Under the pieces are notes generated by a model. That model saw only the letters and a program-made list of their open reading frames with translations. It was not told the origin of the DNA and did no database searches. From NCBI GenBank assembly GCA_947588965.1, contig CANQAN010000008.1:1-64000 (forward strand): a stretch of DNA of 64,000 nucleotides, written 5' to 3'. The DNA comes from an uncultured Helicobacteraceae bacterium (lineage in GTDB: Bacteria > Campylobacterota > Campylobacteria > Campylobacterales > Helicobacteraceae). The stretch's first letter is position 1; every line of letters starts with the position of its first letter. The position numbers and the translations under genes were made by a program. Positions 7,846-16,584 of the stretch are shown in pieces.

Positions 7846-10800
7846 ATGGGACAGACACCGAAATTTACGCATTTACATTTTCACACGGAGTATTCTTTTC
7901 TTGATGGCATAGGAAAGGTTAAAGATCTTGCAAAGGCGATTAAAGATTGTGGAATGGACAGCGTGGCTGTTACGGATCATGGAAACATGTTTGGGGCGAT
8001 TGAATTTTATAAGGTTATGAGAAAAGAGGGGATCAAGCCGATTTTGGGGATTGAAACATATTTGCATAATGCAGAGGATTTGAGCGACAAAAATCCGCAG
8101 AGATTCCACTTATGTCTGTATGCGAAGAATTTAGAGGGCTATCAAAATCTCATGTATTTAAGCTCACAAGCTTTTTTGCATGGATTTCACAGTAAGCCAC
8201 GTATTAATAAAAAAATCTTGCGTGAGCGCAGCGCGGGACTTGTTTGTAGCAGTGCGTGTTTGAGCGGCGAAGTACAATGGCATCTCAATGCTAAAATAAA
8301 TGATGGTAAGGGCAGAGGGGGATATGAGAGGGCAAAAGAGGTTGCGCTTGAGTATAAGGATATTTTTGGAGATGATTTTTATTTGGAACTTATGCGCCAT
8401 GGGATTGAAGATCAAGAGTATATAGACAAGCAGATCTTGCGATTATCGTTTGAAACGGGCATTAAAATTATCGCTACAAATGATACACATTACATAAAAC
8501 AAGCTGACGCAAAAGCGCAAGATGTCGCATCATGCATTGGGTTTGGACGCAAGATTAATGATCCAGATCGTAAGCCCCATACGGTCTATGAGTTTTATAT
8601 TAAGACTCCAGAAGAGATGGCAAAGCTCTATGCAGATTTGCCAGAAGCCCTAGAAAATACGCAAGAGATTGTCAATAAATGCAATTTAGAACTTCATTTA
8701 GGGAATCCAACACCACCAAGCTTTAAATTCACAGCAGAATATGCAAAACGTGAGAATCTCCCCTACACGCAAGATAGCGAATATTTTATGCACAAATGCC
8801 GCGAAGGGTTGAAAAAGAGGTTGCTTGATGTTGAAAAGCATAAACACAAAGAATACGAAGAGCGCCTAGAATACGAAATGGAAGTGATTAACAAAATGAA
8901 ATTTCCGGGCTATATGCTCATTGTATGGGATTTTGTACGTGCCGCAAAGGAACGTGGAATCCCTGTTGGTCCGGGACGTGGAAGTGCGGCAGGGAGTTTG
9001 GTTGCCTTTTGTTTAGAGATTACCGATATTGATCCGCTGAAGTATGATTTGCTCTTTGAGAGATTCTTAAATCCTGAGCGCGTGAGTATGCCCGATATTG
9101 ATATGGATTTCTGCCAAGCCCGACGTCAAGAGATTTTGGACTATATGTCCGAAAAGTATGGACAATACAATGTCGCACAAGTTGCCACATTTGGGCAAAT
9201 GAAAGCAAGGGCTGTGATTAGAGATGTCGCTAGAGTTATGGAAATGCCCTATAGTGATGCGGATAATTTCGCAAAATTAATTCCAAAACAAACTGACATT
9301 ACACTCAAGGAAGCCTTTGAGCAAGAGCCAAAAATCGCAGATTTAATCCAAAGAAATGCACTTGCAAAAAAGGTGTGGGATTTCGCTTTGTCCCTAGAGG
9401 ATACGAAGCGCCAAGCGGGGATACATGCCGCTGCAGTTGTGATTGATTCAGAGCATGAGTTGTGGCATAAGGCTCCCTTGTATGTTTCACAGCGCGATAA
9501 TATTGTTGCTGTGCAGTACTATAAGGACCTCCTTGAAGACGTGGATTTGATTAAATTTGACTTTTTAGGACTCAATACGCTCACAGCCATAAATCACGCC
9601 TTAGAACTCATCAAAAAGCAACATGGCGTGAAACTTGACTTTTTGAAGGTTGATTTGAATGATAAAAAAGTCTATGAAACTTTGCAAGGTGGAAATACGA
9701 TAGGGATTTTTCAGATAGAATCTAGAATGTTTCAAGAAATGAATCGTCGCATACAACCCAATCAATTTGAAGACATTATTGCCACAATTGCACTTGGACG
9801 TCCCGGTCCTATGAAGTCTGGAATGGTGGATGACTTCATTAATAGAAAGCACGGTAAAGAGCCTATTGTCTATATGTTTCCGGAATTAGAACCCATTTTG
9901 CGCTCCACTTATGGGACGATTGTCTATCAAGAGCAAGTGATGCAAATCGTTCAGCGAATCGGAGGATTCAGCTTAGGAGAGGCAGATTTGATCCGTCGTG
10001 CAATGGGCAAAAAAAACGAAAAAATCATGGCAGACAATAAGGTTAGATTTGTAGAAGGAGCGCAAAAACAAGGCTTTAATAAGAAAAAATCCGAGGAACT
10101 TTGGGATTTGATTGTCAAATTTGCTGGATATGGATTTAATAAATCACATTCTGCTGCTTATGCGATGATTACCTTTGAGACAGCCTATTTAAAAACATAC
10201 TATCCTGTGGAATTTATGGCAGCTCTCCTCACTTCAGAAAAAAGCAATTCAAAGAAAGTTGCAGAATATGTTGGAGATGCGAAGAGAATGGGTATTAAAG
10301 TCTTACCTCCCGATGTTAAAAAATCGGAATTAGAATTTGCAACCATGAAGAACAATGGGGAATCTTGCATACTCTTTGGGCTTGGTGCGATTAAGGGCGC
10401 GGGGGAAGTTGCGATTGATATGCTGTTATCACTTAGAAAGATAGATGAATCAGGCCGTGATTTTGATAAGACAAAGAGTTTAGAGGATTTTCTCTCATCA
10501 ATCAACCCCACAGTTGTTAATAAAAAATCACTTGAAGCCTTTATTAAAAGTGGTGCGATGGATTGCTTTGGCTATTCGCGAAAGACACTTTTGCAGCAGG
10601 TAGAATCTCTCACAGAATATGCAAAAAGGGCTCGAGATATAAAAGAACAAGACAAAGATTCTCTTTTTGCTGCTTATTTTGATTGTTATGACACCTTACC
10701 CAAGTTGGAACTTGAGGATTTAGGGGAGTTCAGTCAAGCTGAGATTTTGGAATTTGAAAAAGAAAGCTTAGGATTCTACGTCTCTGGGCATCCACTAGAT

Positions 10801-11361
10801 TCTTATAGAGAGATTTTGGATGAGATTGATTATGTGGAGAGCAAGTGTAGTATTGAGGAAGTGCAAGAGGGCAGCAAGATGCTCATTGTTGGATTGATCG
10901 AGGATGTGAGCGTGAAGACCTCAAGGAGTGGAAAACGTTATGGAACCTTAAAAATCCAAGATTTTTATGGAAGCTTAGAGTTGACGATTTTTGAGCAGAT
11001 ATTAGCACAGGTAGAATGTTTAGACAAGAGGATTCCAATTGCCGTAAAATGCCTCGTCCAAGAGCAAAATGACCACAAAAGCCTCAAGGCAGAGAAAATC
11101 TTAAGCCTAGAGGAAGCAAAGAATGAAAAGACAGATGTTTCTTTCATAGAGGCTGAACGTGGGTTAATTTTGTTGCTTGATGATGAATTACCAGTGGGCA
11201 TGATGCAAAAGTTGCGCTTGAGTGCTATGGAAAATAGTGGCGATAGAGTGTTTAAGATTGTTTTTAAGACAAAAACGCAAGAATTGGAAATGGTGAGTGA
11301 TTTTAGAGTGAGTCCCAGCTTCAAGCAACACTTTAATGAATTGCAGTGGCGCGAATATTAG
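7846..11361 (+). CDS. dnaE: DNA polymerase III alpha subunit
   Basis: This is the replicative polymerase catalytic subunit. The N-terminal PHP domain begins HLHFHTEYSFLDG and includes TDHGNMFGAIEF. The polymerase active site contains GPGRGSAAGSLVAF and the acidic PDIDMDF motif near residues 415-425. The helix-hairpin-helix region and the OB-fold (LIVGLIEDVSVKTSRSGKRYG, near 1005-1025) follow, and the C-terminus is short. The 1171-aa length fits DnaE type 1. AAGGAGG six bases upstream supports the ATG. Next are a SUI1-like gene and rluB in a compact operon. Confidence 0.98.
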   Translation: MGQTPKFTHLHFHTEYSFLDGIGKVKDLAKAIKDCGMDSVAVTDHGNMFGAIEFYKVMRKEGIKPILGIETYLHNAEDLSDKNPQRFHLCLYAKNLEGYQNLMYLSSQAFLHGFHSKPRINKKILRERSAGLVCSSACLSGEVQWHLNAKINDGKGRGGYERAKEVALEYKDIFGDDFYLELMRHGIEDQEYIDKQILRLSFETGIKIIATNDTHYIKQADAKAQDVASCIGFGRKINDPDRKPHTVYEFYIKTPEEMAKLYADLPEALENTQEIVNKCNLELHLGNPTPPSFKFTAEYAKRENLPYTQDSEYFMHKCREGLKKRLLDVEKHKHKEYEERLEYEMEVINKMKFPGYMLIVWDFVRAAKERGIPVGPGRGSAAGSLVAFCLEITDIDPLKYDLLFERFLNPERVSMPDIDMDFCQARRQEILDYMSEKYGQYNVAQVATFGQMKARAVIRDVARVMEMPYSDADNFAKLIPKQTDITLKEAFEQEPKIADLIQRNALAKKVWDFALSLEDTKRQAGIHAAAVVIDSEHELWHKAPLYVSQRDNIVAVQYYKDLLEDVDLIKFDFLGLNTLTAINHALELIKKQHGVKLDFLKVDLNDKKVYETLQGGNTIGIFQIESRMFQEMNRRIQPNQFEDIIATIALGRPGPMKSGMVDDFINRKHGKEPIVYMFPELEPILRSTYGTIVYQEQVMQIVQRIGGFSLGEADLIRRAMGKKNEKIMADNKVRFVEGAQKQGFNKKKSEELWDLIVKFAGYGFNKSHSAAYAMITFETAYLKTYYPVEFMAALLTSEKSNSKKVAEYVGDAKRMGIKVLPPDVKKSELEFATMKNNGESCILFGLGAIKGAGEVAIDMLLSLRKIDESGRDFDKTKSLEDFLSSINPTVVNKKSLEAFIKSGAMDCFGYSRKTLLQQVESLTEYAKRARDIKEQDKDSLFAAYFDCYDTLPKLELEDLGEFSQAEILEFEKESLGFYVSGHPLDSYREILDEIDYVESKCSIEEVQEGSKMLIVGLIEDVSVKTSRSGKRYGTLKIQDFYGSLELTIFEQILAQVECLDKRIPIAVKCLVQEQNDHKSLKAEKILSLEEAKNEKTDVSFIEAERGLILLLDDELPVGMMQKLRLSAMENSGDRVFKIVFKTKTQELEMVSDFRVSPSFKQHFNELQWREY

Positions 11362-11374
11362 GAGATTTTAGAGG

Positions 11375-11749
11375 TTGAGAAAATCAGAAATATTGGAAGG
11401 CTTTAAAATTGAGGCACGATTTGAAGAGTCTGTTGATTGTCTTTGTAAGAAATGTGGGGAATTGCAAAGCTCTTGCCGATGCAAAGAAAAAGAGATTCTA
11501 AAGAATAGAGGAGATTATTTCCTAAGAATCAACGAAGAAAAGGCATCGGGGAGAGATGTAACGCGCTGTGGAGTGTTCTATGAAGATTTTCAAACAATGC
11601 AGAATTTTCTCAATCACATCAAAAAGCAATGTGCAAGTGGTGGGGGATTAGAGATAAAAGAGGGTGGAATCTGGCTTTTTGTGCAAGGAAAGCATAGGGA
11701 GTTTTTAAAGCAATTTTTTAAAACAAATCACTTCAGATTTAAACACTAA
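11375..11749 (+). CDS. SUI1/YciH-like small protein with N-terminal zinc-ribbon-like cysteines
   Basis: This 124-aa protein starts at TTG with AGGAG about ten bases upstream, overlapping the dnaE stop. Residues about 23-36 hold a CxxC...CxC set (CLCKKCGELQSSCRCKE) like a small zinc ribbon. The C-terminal half (about 55-124) matches the SUI1/eIF1 pattern: an alpha-helix ending IKKQCASGGGLEIKEGG, then a WLFVQGKHREFLKQFF strand-helix. YciH/SUI1 proteins bind the small ribosomal subunit and affect start-codon selection in archaea and eukaryotes; the bacterial role is uncertain. Its stop overlaps the rluB ATG by one base (TAATG), so translation is probably coupled. The assignment rests on pattern matching. 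Confidence 0.6.
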   Translation: MRKSEILEGFKIEARFEESVDCLCKKCGELQSSCRCKEKEILKNRGDYFLRINEEKASGRDVTRCGVFYEDFQTMQNFLNHIKKQCASGGGLEIKEGGIWLFVQGKHREFLKQFFKTNHFRFKH

Positions 11750-12501
11750 TGCGTCTCAATCAGTACATAGCTCATCATTCTCAATACTCAAGGCGTGAGG
11801 CTGATAAACTCATTAGCGCAGGAGAGGTGAGTATCGATCATAAGGTGGTGAGGGACTTTGCGCTTCAGATTAAAGAGGGGGCTAGAGTCTATTTGCAGGG
11901 CAAACTTCTAAAAGAGCGAGAGAATTACACTGTGATTGTCTATCACAAGCCTAAGGGCGAGATTGTCAGCAAGAGAGATGATAGGGGTCGTAGAGTGATT
12001 TTTGACTCAATTCCAAAGAAGTTTTCGCATTTTATGCCTGTAGGGAGATTGGATTTTGCAAGTGAGGGGTTGCTTCTGCTTAGTGATAGCACGAAAGTCG
12101 TACGCGCACTTATGGAGAGCAAGTTAGAGCGCGTGTATTTATTGAAACTATCGGGCAGGATTCAAGATGAAGTGTTTTCTGCTATGGAATCAGGAATATA
12201 TCTAGATGATGCGCGTAAAGGTGGGCATCATAAGAGCAAAATCACAGAAATGGAAATCGCCCCCTTTTTAGGCTATACATGCATCAAAAATACTCAAAAA
12301 TACTCAAAAATCAAAGTAAGGATCGCAGAGGGCAAGAATCGAGAATTGAGGCGTTTTTTTGCGCATTTTGGATTAGAGGTTTTGGATTTGCGTCGCATTG
12401 AATTTGGATTTGTGCGTCTCAATCAACTCCCTGTGCAAAAAGTGCGTTTTTTAGAAAAAGGTGAATACAAAAAGCTCCACGCACTCATGCAAGGAGATTG
12501 A
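11749..12501 (+). CDS. rluB: RluB-type 23S rRNA pseudouridine synthase
   Basis: The N-terminal S4 RNA-binding domain (about 1-60, MRLNQYIAHHSQYSRREADKLI) is followed by the RsuA/RluB catalytic domain. The catalytic aspartate is in GRLDFASEGLLLLS and the KIRIAEGKNRELRRFF motif follows. It converts a uridine of 23S rRNA to pseudouridine, and I recall that in H. pylori a homologue (HP1459) follows dnaE (HP1460), supporting conserved order. The exact target (RluB versus RluE/RsuA) is a family-level inference. The first ATG overlaps the preceding stop by one base. Confidence 0.9.
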   Translation: MRLNQYIAHHSQYSRREADKLISAGEVSIDHKVVRDFALQIKEGARVYLQGKLLKERENYTVIVYHKPKGEIVSKRDDRGRRVIFDSIPKKFSHFMPVGRLDFASEGLLLLSDSTKVVRALMESKLERVYLLKLSGRIQDEVFSAMESGIYLDDARKGGHHKSKITEMEIAPFLGYTCIKNTQKYSKIKVRIAEGKNRELRRFFAHFGLEVLDLRRIEFGFVRLNQLPVQKVRFLEKGEYKKLHALMQGD

Positions 12502-12581
12502 TGTCCTACTGTCAAGATTCTAAAAGAGGCTTTGCAGACTAGAGAAAAATGGGAAAGTTCAGAATTGGTTCTGTAAGGGCT

Positions 12582-12600
12582 CTTAGGCTAAAAGCCTAAG
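12582..12600. terminator. Perfect 8-bp stem-loop between convergent rluB and the ATP-grasp gene
   Basis: CTTAGGCT-AAA-AGCCTAAG forms a perfect 8-bp hairpin in the 103-bp gap between two convergent genes. There is no strong T-run on either side, so termination is inferred only from position. Confidence 0.4.
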
Positions 12601-12604
12601 ATTC

Positions 12605-13720
12605 TTAAGACTTTGCATCTTCTACGATATTAATAATCGTGTTTGCCACTCTTCTTGCGGTTTTATCAAGGAATTCTGCAGGTGAAGTGAAGCCGACGCA
12701 AGAGCAGTTAATCTCGCCTAAGACATATTTGTCTTTGCCATTTTCATCGGTATCAAGGATAAAATCCGCTGTCCAAATGAGCGGTAAGTCGTAGTTACCG
12801 AGTTTGCTTTTAATCTCGGGCAAATTAGAGAGGAAGTAATCCACAAGTTTGCTCCATTGTTCAGGCTTATCATAGCGGTATTTTGCTCCGCTAAAAAGAG
12901 TCGCAGAAAAGGCGTCTGCACCTTCGGCTGGTTTTTTATGCACCACATAAATAGGGTCTTTATAGAGCATAAGAATACGAATCTCACCCTCTTTAATACG
13001 TGGCAAGAAAGTCATATCCACGAGCATACCATTATCGCCTTTAAGATATTTTTCACAAAAATCCATAAACTCGCCAAGTTTGCGTTCCTCTACGTGATTA
13101 TCCACCGCTTCTGTGCAGCGAATCTCTGCATCAAGAGGCAACTCACTCACGCCTTTGTATTTATCGGGATTTTTGATTTGCACACGCCAAATTCCCTCGC
13201 CGGTTGAACCACGATTTTGTTTTAAAACCCTCTCGCCCTTTGCAAGTGTTTTAGGGAAATTCTTTTTAAAATCATGCTCACCACCTGCTTCCCATTTAAC
13301 TCCGATTCTCTTTGCTTCTGCAGGGTCATAATATGCCAAAGTATCCGTTGGGACAAGTTCTGTGTTGCGCAGTTTTGTAAGAGCGTCCTTTGCCCCATAG
13401 CCTATCATGGCATCCGGATGAGGCATACCAATCACGCCATTTTCGCAAAGTTTGCGCAAAACATCAAAATAGAGTTTTTCCTCTTTAAGATTTCCCGGAT
13501 TAACACGTGAAACATACGCATCGGCAGACTTTTTTACATATTCGTAAATTTCATTTTTTTTGCTCTCATCGCGTAAAATTTCATCTGTGAAAAACACAAC
13601 TTCTGCATTCCAACCAAGTTTCTTAAGATAGTCCATCATAGGCACAGTGTCTCTTCTGTGTCCATCGCGACCCTTATCGCTACCACCTACTGCTTCAAAA
13701 AACACGACATGCTTTTTCAT
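12605..13720 (-). CDS. ATP-grasp family protein of unknown substrate
   Basis: The protein has the layout of ATP-grasp carboxylate-amine ligases. An N-terminal alpha/beta domain begins HVVFFEAVGGSDKGRDGHRRD, a probable ATP-binding loop follows as LKQNRGSTGEGIW near residue 165, and the C-terminal metal/ATP residues are in TADFILD and LGEINCSCVGF (the ExN pair near 335). These enzymes join a carboxylate to an amine through an acylphosphate. The substrate is not evident and I recognise no named family member. It stands alone, with its own TATAAT promoter at 13749-13754 and AAAGGAG before the ATG. Confidence 0.6.
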   Translation of the reverse strand: MKKHVVFFEAVGGSDKGRDGHRRDTVPMMDYLKKLGWNAEVVFFTDEILRDESKKNEIYEYVKKSADAYVSRVNPGNLKEEKLYFDVLRKLCENGVIGMPHPDAMIGYGAKDALTKLRNTELVPTDTLAYYDPAEAKRIGVKWEAGGEHDFKKNFPKTLAKGERVLKQNRGSTGEGIWRVQIKNPDKYKGVSELPLDAEIRCTEAVDNHVEERKLGEFMDFCEKYLKGDNGMLVDMTFLPRIKEGEIRILMLYKDPIYVVHKKPAEGADAFSATLFSGAKYRYDKPEQWSKLVDYFLSNLPEIKSKLGNYDLPLIWTADFILDTDENGKDKYVLGEINCSCVGFTSPAEFLDKTARRVANTIINIVEDAKS

Positions 13721-13748
13721 CTATGCTCCTTTAGAAAATAAATGTTTA

Positions 13749-13754
13749 ATTATA
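13749..13754 (-). promoter_or_regulatory. -10 box (TATAAT) for the ATP-grasp gene
   Basis: On the minus strand CTATTATAATTAAAC lies about 29 bp before the ATG. AAAGGAG is well placed ahead of the start. Confidence 0.6.
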
Positions 13755-13815
13755 ATAGAAATAGCCTTATAAAAAAGAAAAAGATTCAAAACTTCGCGTT
13801 TTAAAGGGAGTCTTG

Positions 13816-14304
13816 TTACAAATGCGCCATTCGTGGAGACTTAAAATGTCCGCTCTTCCCTCCGCTTTTTTCAAGCAAATAGATTTCATCTAAACACATC
13901 GTTTTATCAATCGCCTTAACCATGTCATAAATCGTTAGCAGTCCGATATTGACACCCATTAACGCTTCCATTTCAACGCCTGTTTGTCCGCAAGTCTTTG
14001 CGCTCACTCTTAGGATAAAGGCATTTTCCTCTGTGATTTCTTCTATCTTGCATTCTATATTTGTAAGATACAGCGGATGGCACATAGGGATTAATTCTGA
14101 AGTGCGCTTTGCACCCATGATTGCAGCAATGATGGCTGTTTGCAGCACGGCTCCCTTTTTTGTACGTTGTTCCTTGATAGCCAAAAAGGCTTCTTTGGAC
14201 ATTGTGATTTTTCCTTGAGCGATAGCCTCGCGCTCTGTGGAATCCTTGCAAGACACATCAACCATTTTAGGATTCTTTGCTTCATCAAGATGGGTGAGTT
14301 CCAT
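13816..14304 (-). CDS. moaC: Cyclic pyranopterin monophosphate synthase MoaC
   Basis: MoaC makes cyclic pyranopterin monophosphate, the second step of molybdenum cofactor synthesis, together with MoaA. The family motifs are clear: [12 protein letters not shown] near residue 75 and [26 protein letters not shown] near 113-138. The 162-aa length is normal. AAGGAC precedes the ATG. It follows pglB by eight bases on the same strand, an odd functional pairing, and no other moa genes are in the window. Confidence 0.95.
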   Translation of the reverse strand: MELTHLDEAKNPKMVDVSCKDSTEREAIAQGKITMSKEAFLAIKEQRTKKGAVLQTAIIAAIMGAKRTSELIPMCHPLYLTNIECKIEEITEENAFILRVSAKTCGQTGVEMEALMGVNIGLLTIYDMVKAIDKTMCLDEIYLLEKSGGKSGHFKSPRMAHL

Positions 14305-14312
14305 GTTAGTCC

Positions 14313-16334
14313 TTAGAGTAGTTTGTAAATTATAATTTTGTCATTTTTTAAGACTTTTTGGAATAAGTTTTTGTCAAGTTTTTCAAAAAATAATCCCTGA
14401 AAATAAAAACTTTCTAAATAAGAAATATCACACAGCACGATTCTGTCATCTAAGAGGCGCAGAGCTACTAGAGAAGAGTTGTGATTAAAAGTTTTTGTCT
14501 CTCCGTCTTTTAGGTTAATGAATCTGTGGATTTGTATTTTGGAATCCCTTGCGGAGAGGATTCCGTTGGATGGTTCTAAGGAGAGATTGTCTTTAAAAAT
14601 AGCTTGATTGGAGTTTGCGTGCTGTGAGATGGCAAAGAATTTTGGAGATTTGAGTTTGTTTTCTCTCAAATCAAGTGTGCTAAAGGCGACGACATTAGGA
14701 AAAATCTCTAGTAAGCTTAGGGGTAAAATGACATAAATTGTTCCGCTAGAGCTGATATTAAGAGGCTCTGATTGCAAAATCTCTAGAGATTGCTTGAATC
14801 CTAATTTTTCAAAATATTCTTGCTTTAAAAAATCTTTGTGAGATTCTTGATAGAGCAGGAGTTTTGCAAGATTGTAGCTTAGAGTGTTGTTGGAATGGCT
14901 TAAAGCTAGGCTGATTGGGAAATTCTGCTTTCCTGAATGCTTTCCGCCATCAATAAACACATTGAGATCGCTAAAATAATTAATCAAATAGCCATAGTCC
15001 CACCAAGAGAGCGCAAAATCTCCCTTTTTTGCAGGAATGTTCTCTAGAATTTGTGCTTCAGAGCTTTCTAAAATAGGTCGCACAAGGTAGTTTTTGATAT
15101 GCAAAAGATGGGGAGTGATAGCAAGGAATGCTAATAATATCATAACCATATATTGTGTGGATTGTTTTTTGAATAGACATGAGCATTGCAGAGCGAAAAA
15201 TCCAAATCCTATAGCGGCAATGGGAATCGCATAAAAGCTGAAACGTAATCCCTGCAAGAGCGCAAAGAATCCTAAACACAAAAGAGGCAGAAAAATCAAA
15301 AAATTTCTGTGTTTTAAAATGAGCCAAAAGTACCCCACCAGACTTAAAGCAAATAACGCAGAATTCCCACTTATACGATAGGCAAGGGTTGTGAGATCGA
15401 TTTTTGAAGTCTCCGCGATAGAGTGAAGTGTGTTGAGGTAAGAAAAGGATTCTGTGTGTGTGGAAAATAAGGATTGCAAATAGGTTGTCTGAATAGCTAG
15501 GGGAATGACGAAACCAAAGAGGATTCCTAAAAACAGCGCAAAGGAAATGATTGGCATTGATTTGAATCTCTGCAAAAAGGGCAGTAAAAGTCCAAGTAGG
15601 AATCCTAAAGGAATCCACAAGAATTTTGAATCTAAAAGGAATGAGAGACAGAGGATTAGGATTAAGCCTAGATTTGCGGTTTTGTGGCTCCTTAGAATCC
15701 ATAGAATCAAACAATAGGCAATGAGAATGTAACGTGAGTTTGCGTAATAGCCTAGTGCAAATGCGCTAAGGGTTGTAAGAAGTGCAAAATGTAAGGGCTT
15801 CTTAGCATAAATTGCAAGAATGGCTATACAAACATCAAATGTTACGAGCAACATGTCGGTATCATAGTATCCAAACATCGTGCGATTGTAGTAGCTGATT
15901 CCTATTCCGCTTAAGATTCCACTAAGAGTGCAAACAATCATGCCAAAATTTCTTGTTGCAAATATCACGGGAAAGACAATGAGGCTTCCTAAGAATCCGG
16001 GTAGGAAAAAGAGAATCTTTTCTAGACTTAAGGGCAACAAAAAAGCAAGAGAAGCCGTGAGTATTGAGAGATATTCAAACATGGGAGCATTGAATGTGGT
16101 TTGGAAAGATTCTAGAGATTCTAATGTTAAGAGATTTGCAGAATCGGATTTGAGGAATTCTAAGAGATTTTTTGCACCTTGGGCATAAAAATAGCCATCG
16201 TGTGTGTTGAGGAGAATCGCGCTTTTGTGAAAATATTGCGGAAAGGATTCTAAACAATAGGGATAATAAAAGCGCAATATTACACAAATGCAATACACGC
16301 ATAAAGCAAGAATGAAAAACGCTCTCATATGCAT
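14313..16334 (-). CDS. pglB: PglB-type oligosaccharyltransferase (STT3 family)
   Basis: This integral membrane enzyme transfers a lipid-linked glycan to asparagine in periplasmic proteins. About a dozen membrane helices fill residues 1-410, followed by a periplasmic domain. The STT3 signature WWDYG occurs in [22 protein letters not shown]. Two acidic catalytic motifs are seen: [12 protein letters not shown] near residue 44 and YYDTDM near 157. The segment [12 protein letters not shown] matches the place where C. jejuni PglB carries the arginine that reads the -2 acidic residue of the sequon. The C-terminus also resembles C. jejuni PglB. Length is 673 aa versus about 713 in C. jejuni. No other pgl genes are nearby, as also reported for some Helicobacter species. 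Confidence 0.93.
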   Translation of the reverse strand: MHMRAFFILALCVYCICVILRFYYPYCLESFPQYFHKSAILLNTHDGYFYAQGAKNLLEFLKSDSANLLTLESLESFQTTFNAPMFEYLSILTASLAFLLPLSLEKILFFLPGFLGSLIVFPVIFATRNFGMIVCTLSGILSGIGISYYNRTMFGYYDTDMLLVTFDVCIAILAIYAKKPLHFALLTTLSAFALGYYANSRYILIAYCLILWILRSHKTANLGLILILCLSFLLDSKFLWIPLGFLLGLLLPFLQRFKSMPIISFALFLGILFGFVIPLAIQTTYLQSLFSTHTESFSYLNTLHSIAETSKIDLTTLAYRISGNSALFALSLVGYFWLILKHRNFLIFLPLLCLGFFALLQGLRFSFYAIPIAAIGFGFFALQCSCLFKKQSTQYMVMILLAFLAITPHLLHIKNYLVRPILESSEAQILENIPAKKGDFALSWWDYGYLINYFSDLNVFIDGGKHSGKQNFPISLALSHSNNTLSYNLAKLLLYQESHKDFLKQEYFEKLGFKQSLEILQSEPLNISSSGTIYVILPLSLLEIFPNVVAFSTLDLRENKLKSPKFFAISQHANSNQAIFKDNLSLEPSNGILSARDSKIQIHRFINLKDGETKTFNHNSSLVALRLLDDRIVLCDISYLESFYFQGLFFEKLDKNLFQKVLKNDKIIIYKLL

Positions 16335-16384
16335 CCCAGATTCAGATTGTAAAGTTTAGATTGATAGAATCAACGCTAAGCTCT

Positions 16385-16453
16385 TACTTAATCTCACTTT
16401 GCGCCCATGCTTTTGTCATTGAGGGATTCTTAGTCATATCAAGAAGGTGCATA
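16385..16453 (-). pseudogene. Short ORF remnant (22 codons) upstream of pglB
   Basis: Within the 250-bp pglB-porB gap, the minus strand reads ATG to TAA as MHLLDMTKNPSMTKAWAQSEIK. It has a protein-like composition but no ribosome binding site, and an in-frame stop lies a few codons upstream. It may be the eroded 3' end of a lost gene. I do not recognise it, and chance cannot be excluded. Confidence 0.2.
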
Positions 16454-16510
16454 AAAGCCAATGAGACTCAAAATGTTTGAACGTTAATTGAGGGAAATGA
16501 TTTAAAAATG

Positions 16511-16560
16511 CTCAAATAAGGGCAACAAGTCAAATTTGATAACCATGCACCCTTATTGAG
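16511..16560 (-). terminator. Stem-loop terminator downstream of porCDAB
   Basis: On the minus strand CTCAATAAGGG pairs with CCCTTATTTGAG (one bulged base) across a 27-nt loop that itself contains the palindrome TCAAATTTGA. A CATTTTT run follows. Its position about 25 bp past the porB stop fits a rho-independent terminator. Confidence 0.55.
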
Positions 16561-16584
16561 ACATTTTTAGGTTATATTTACTTT

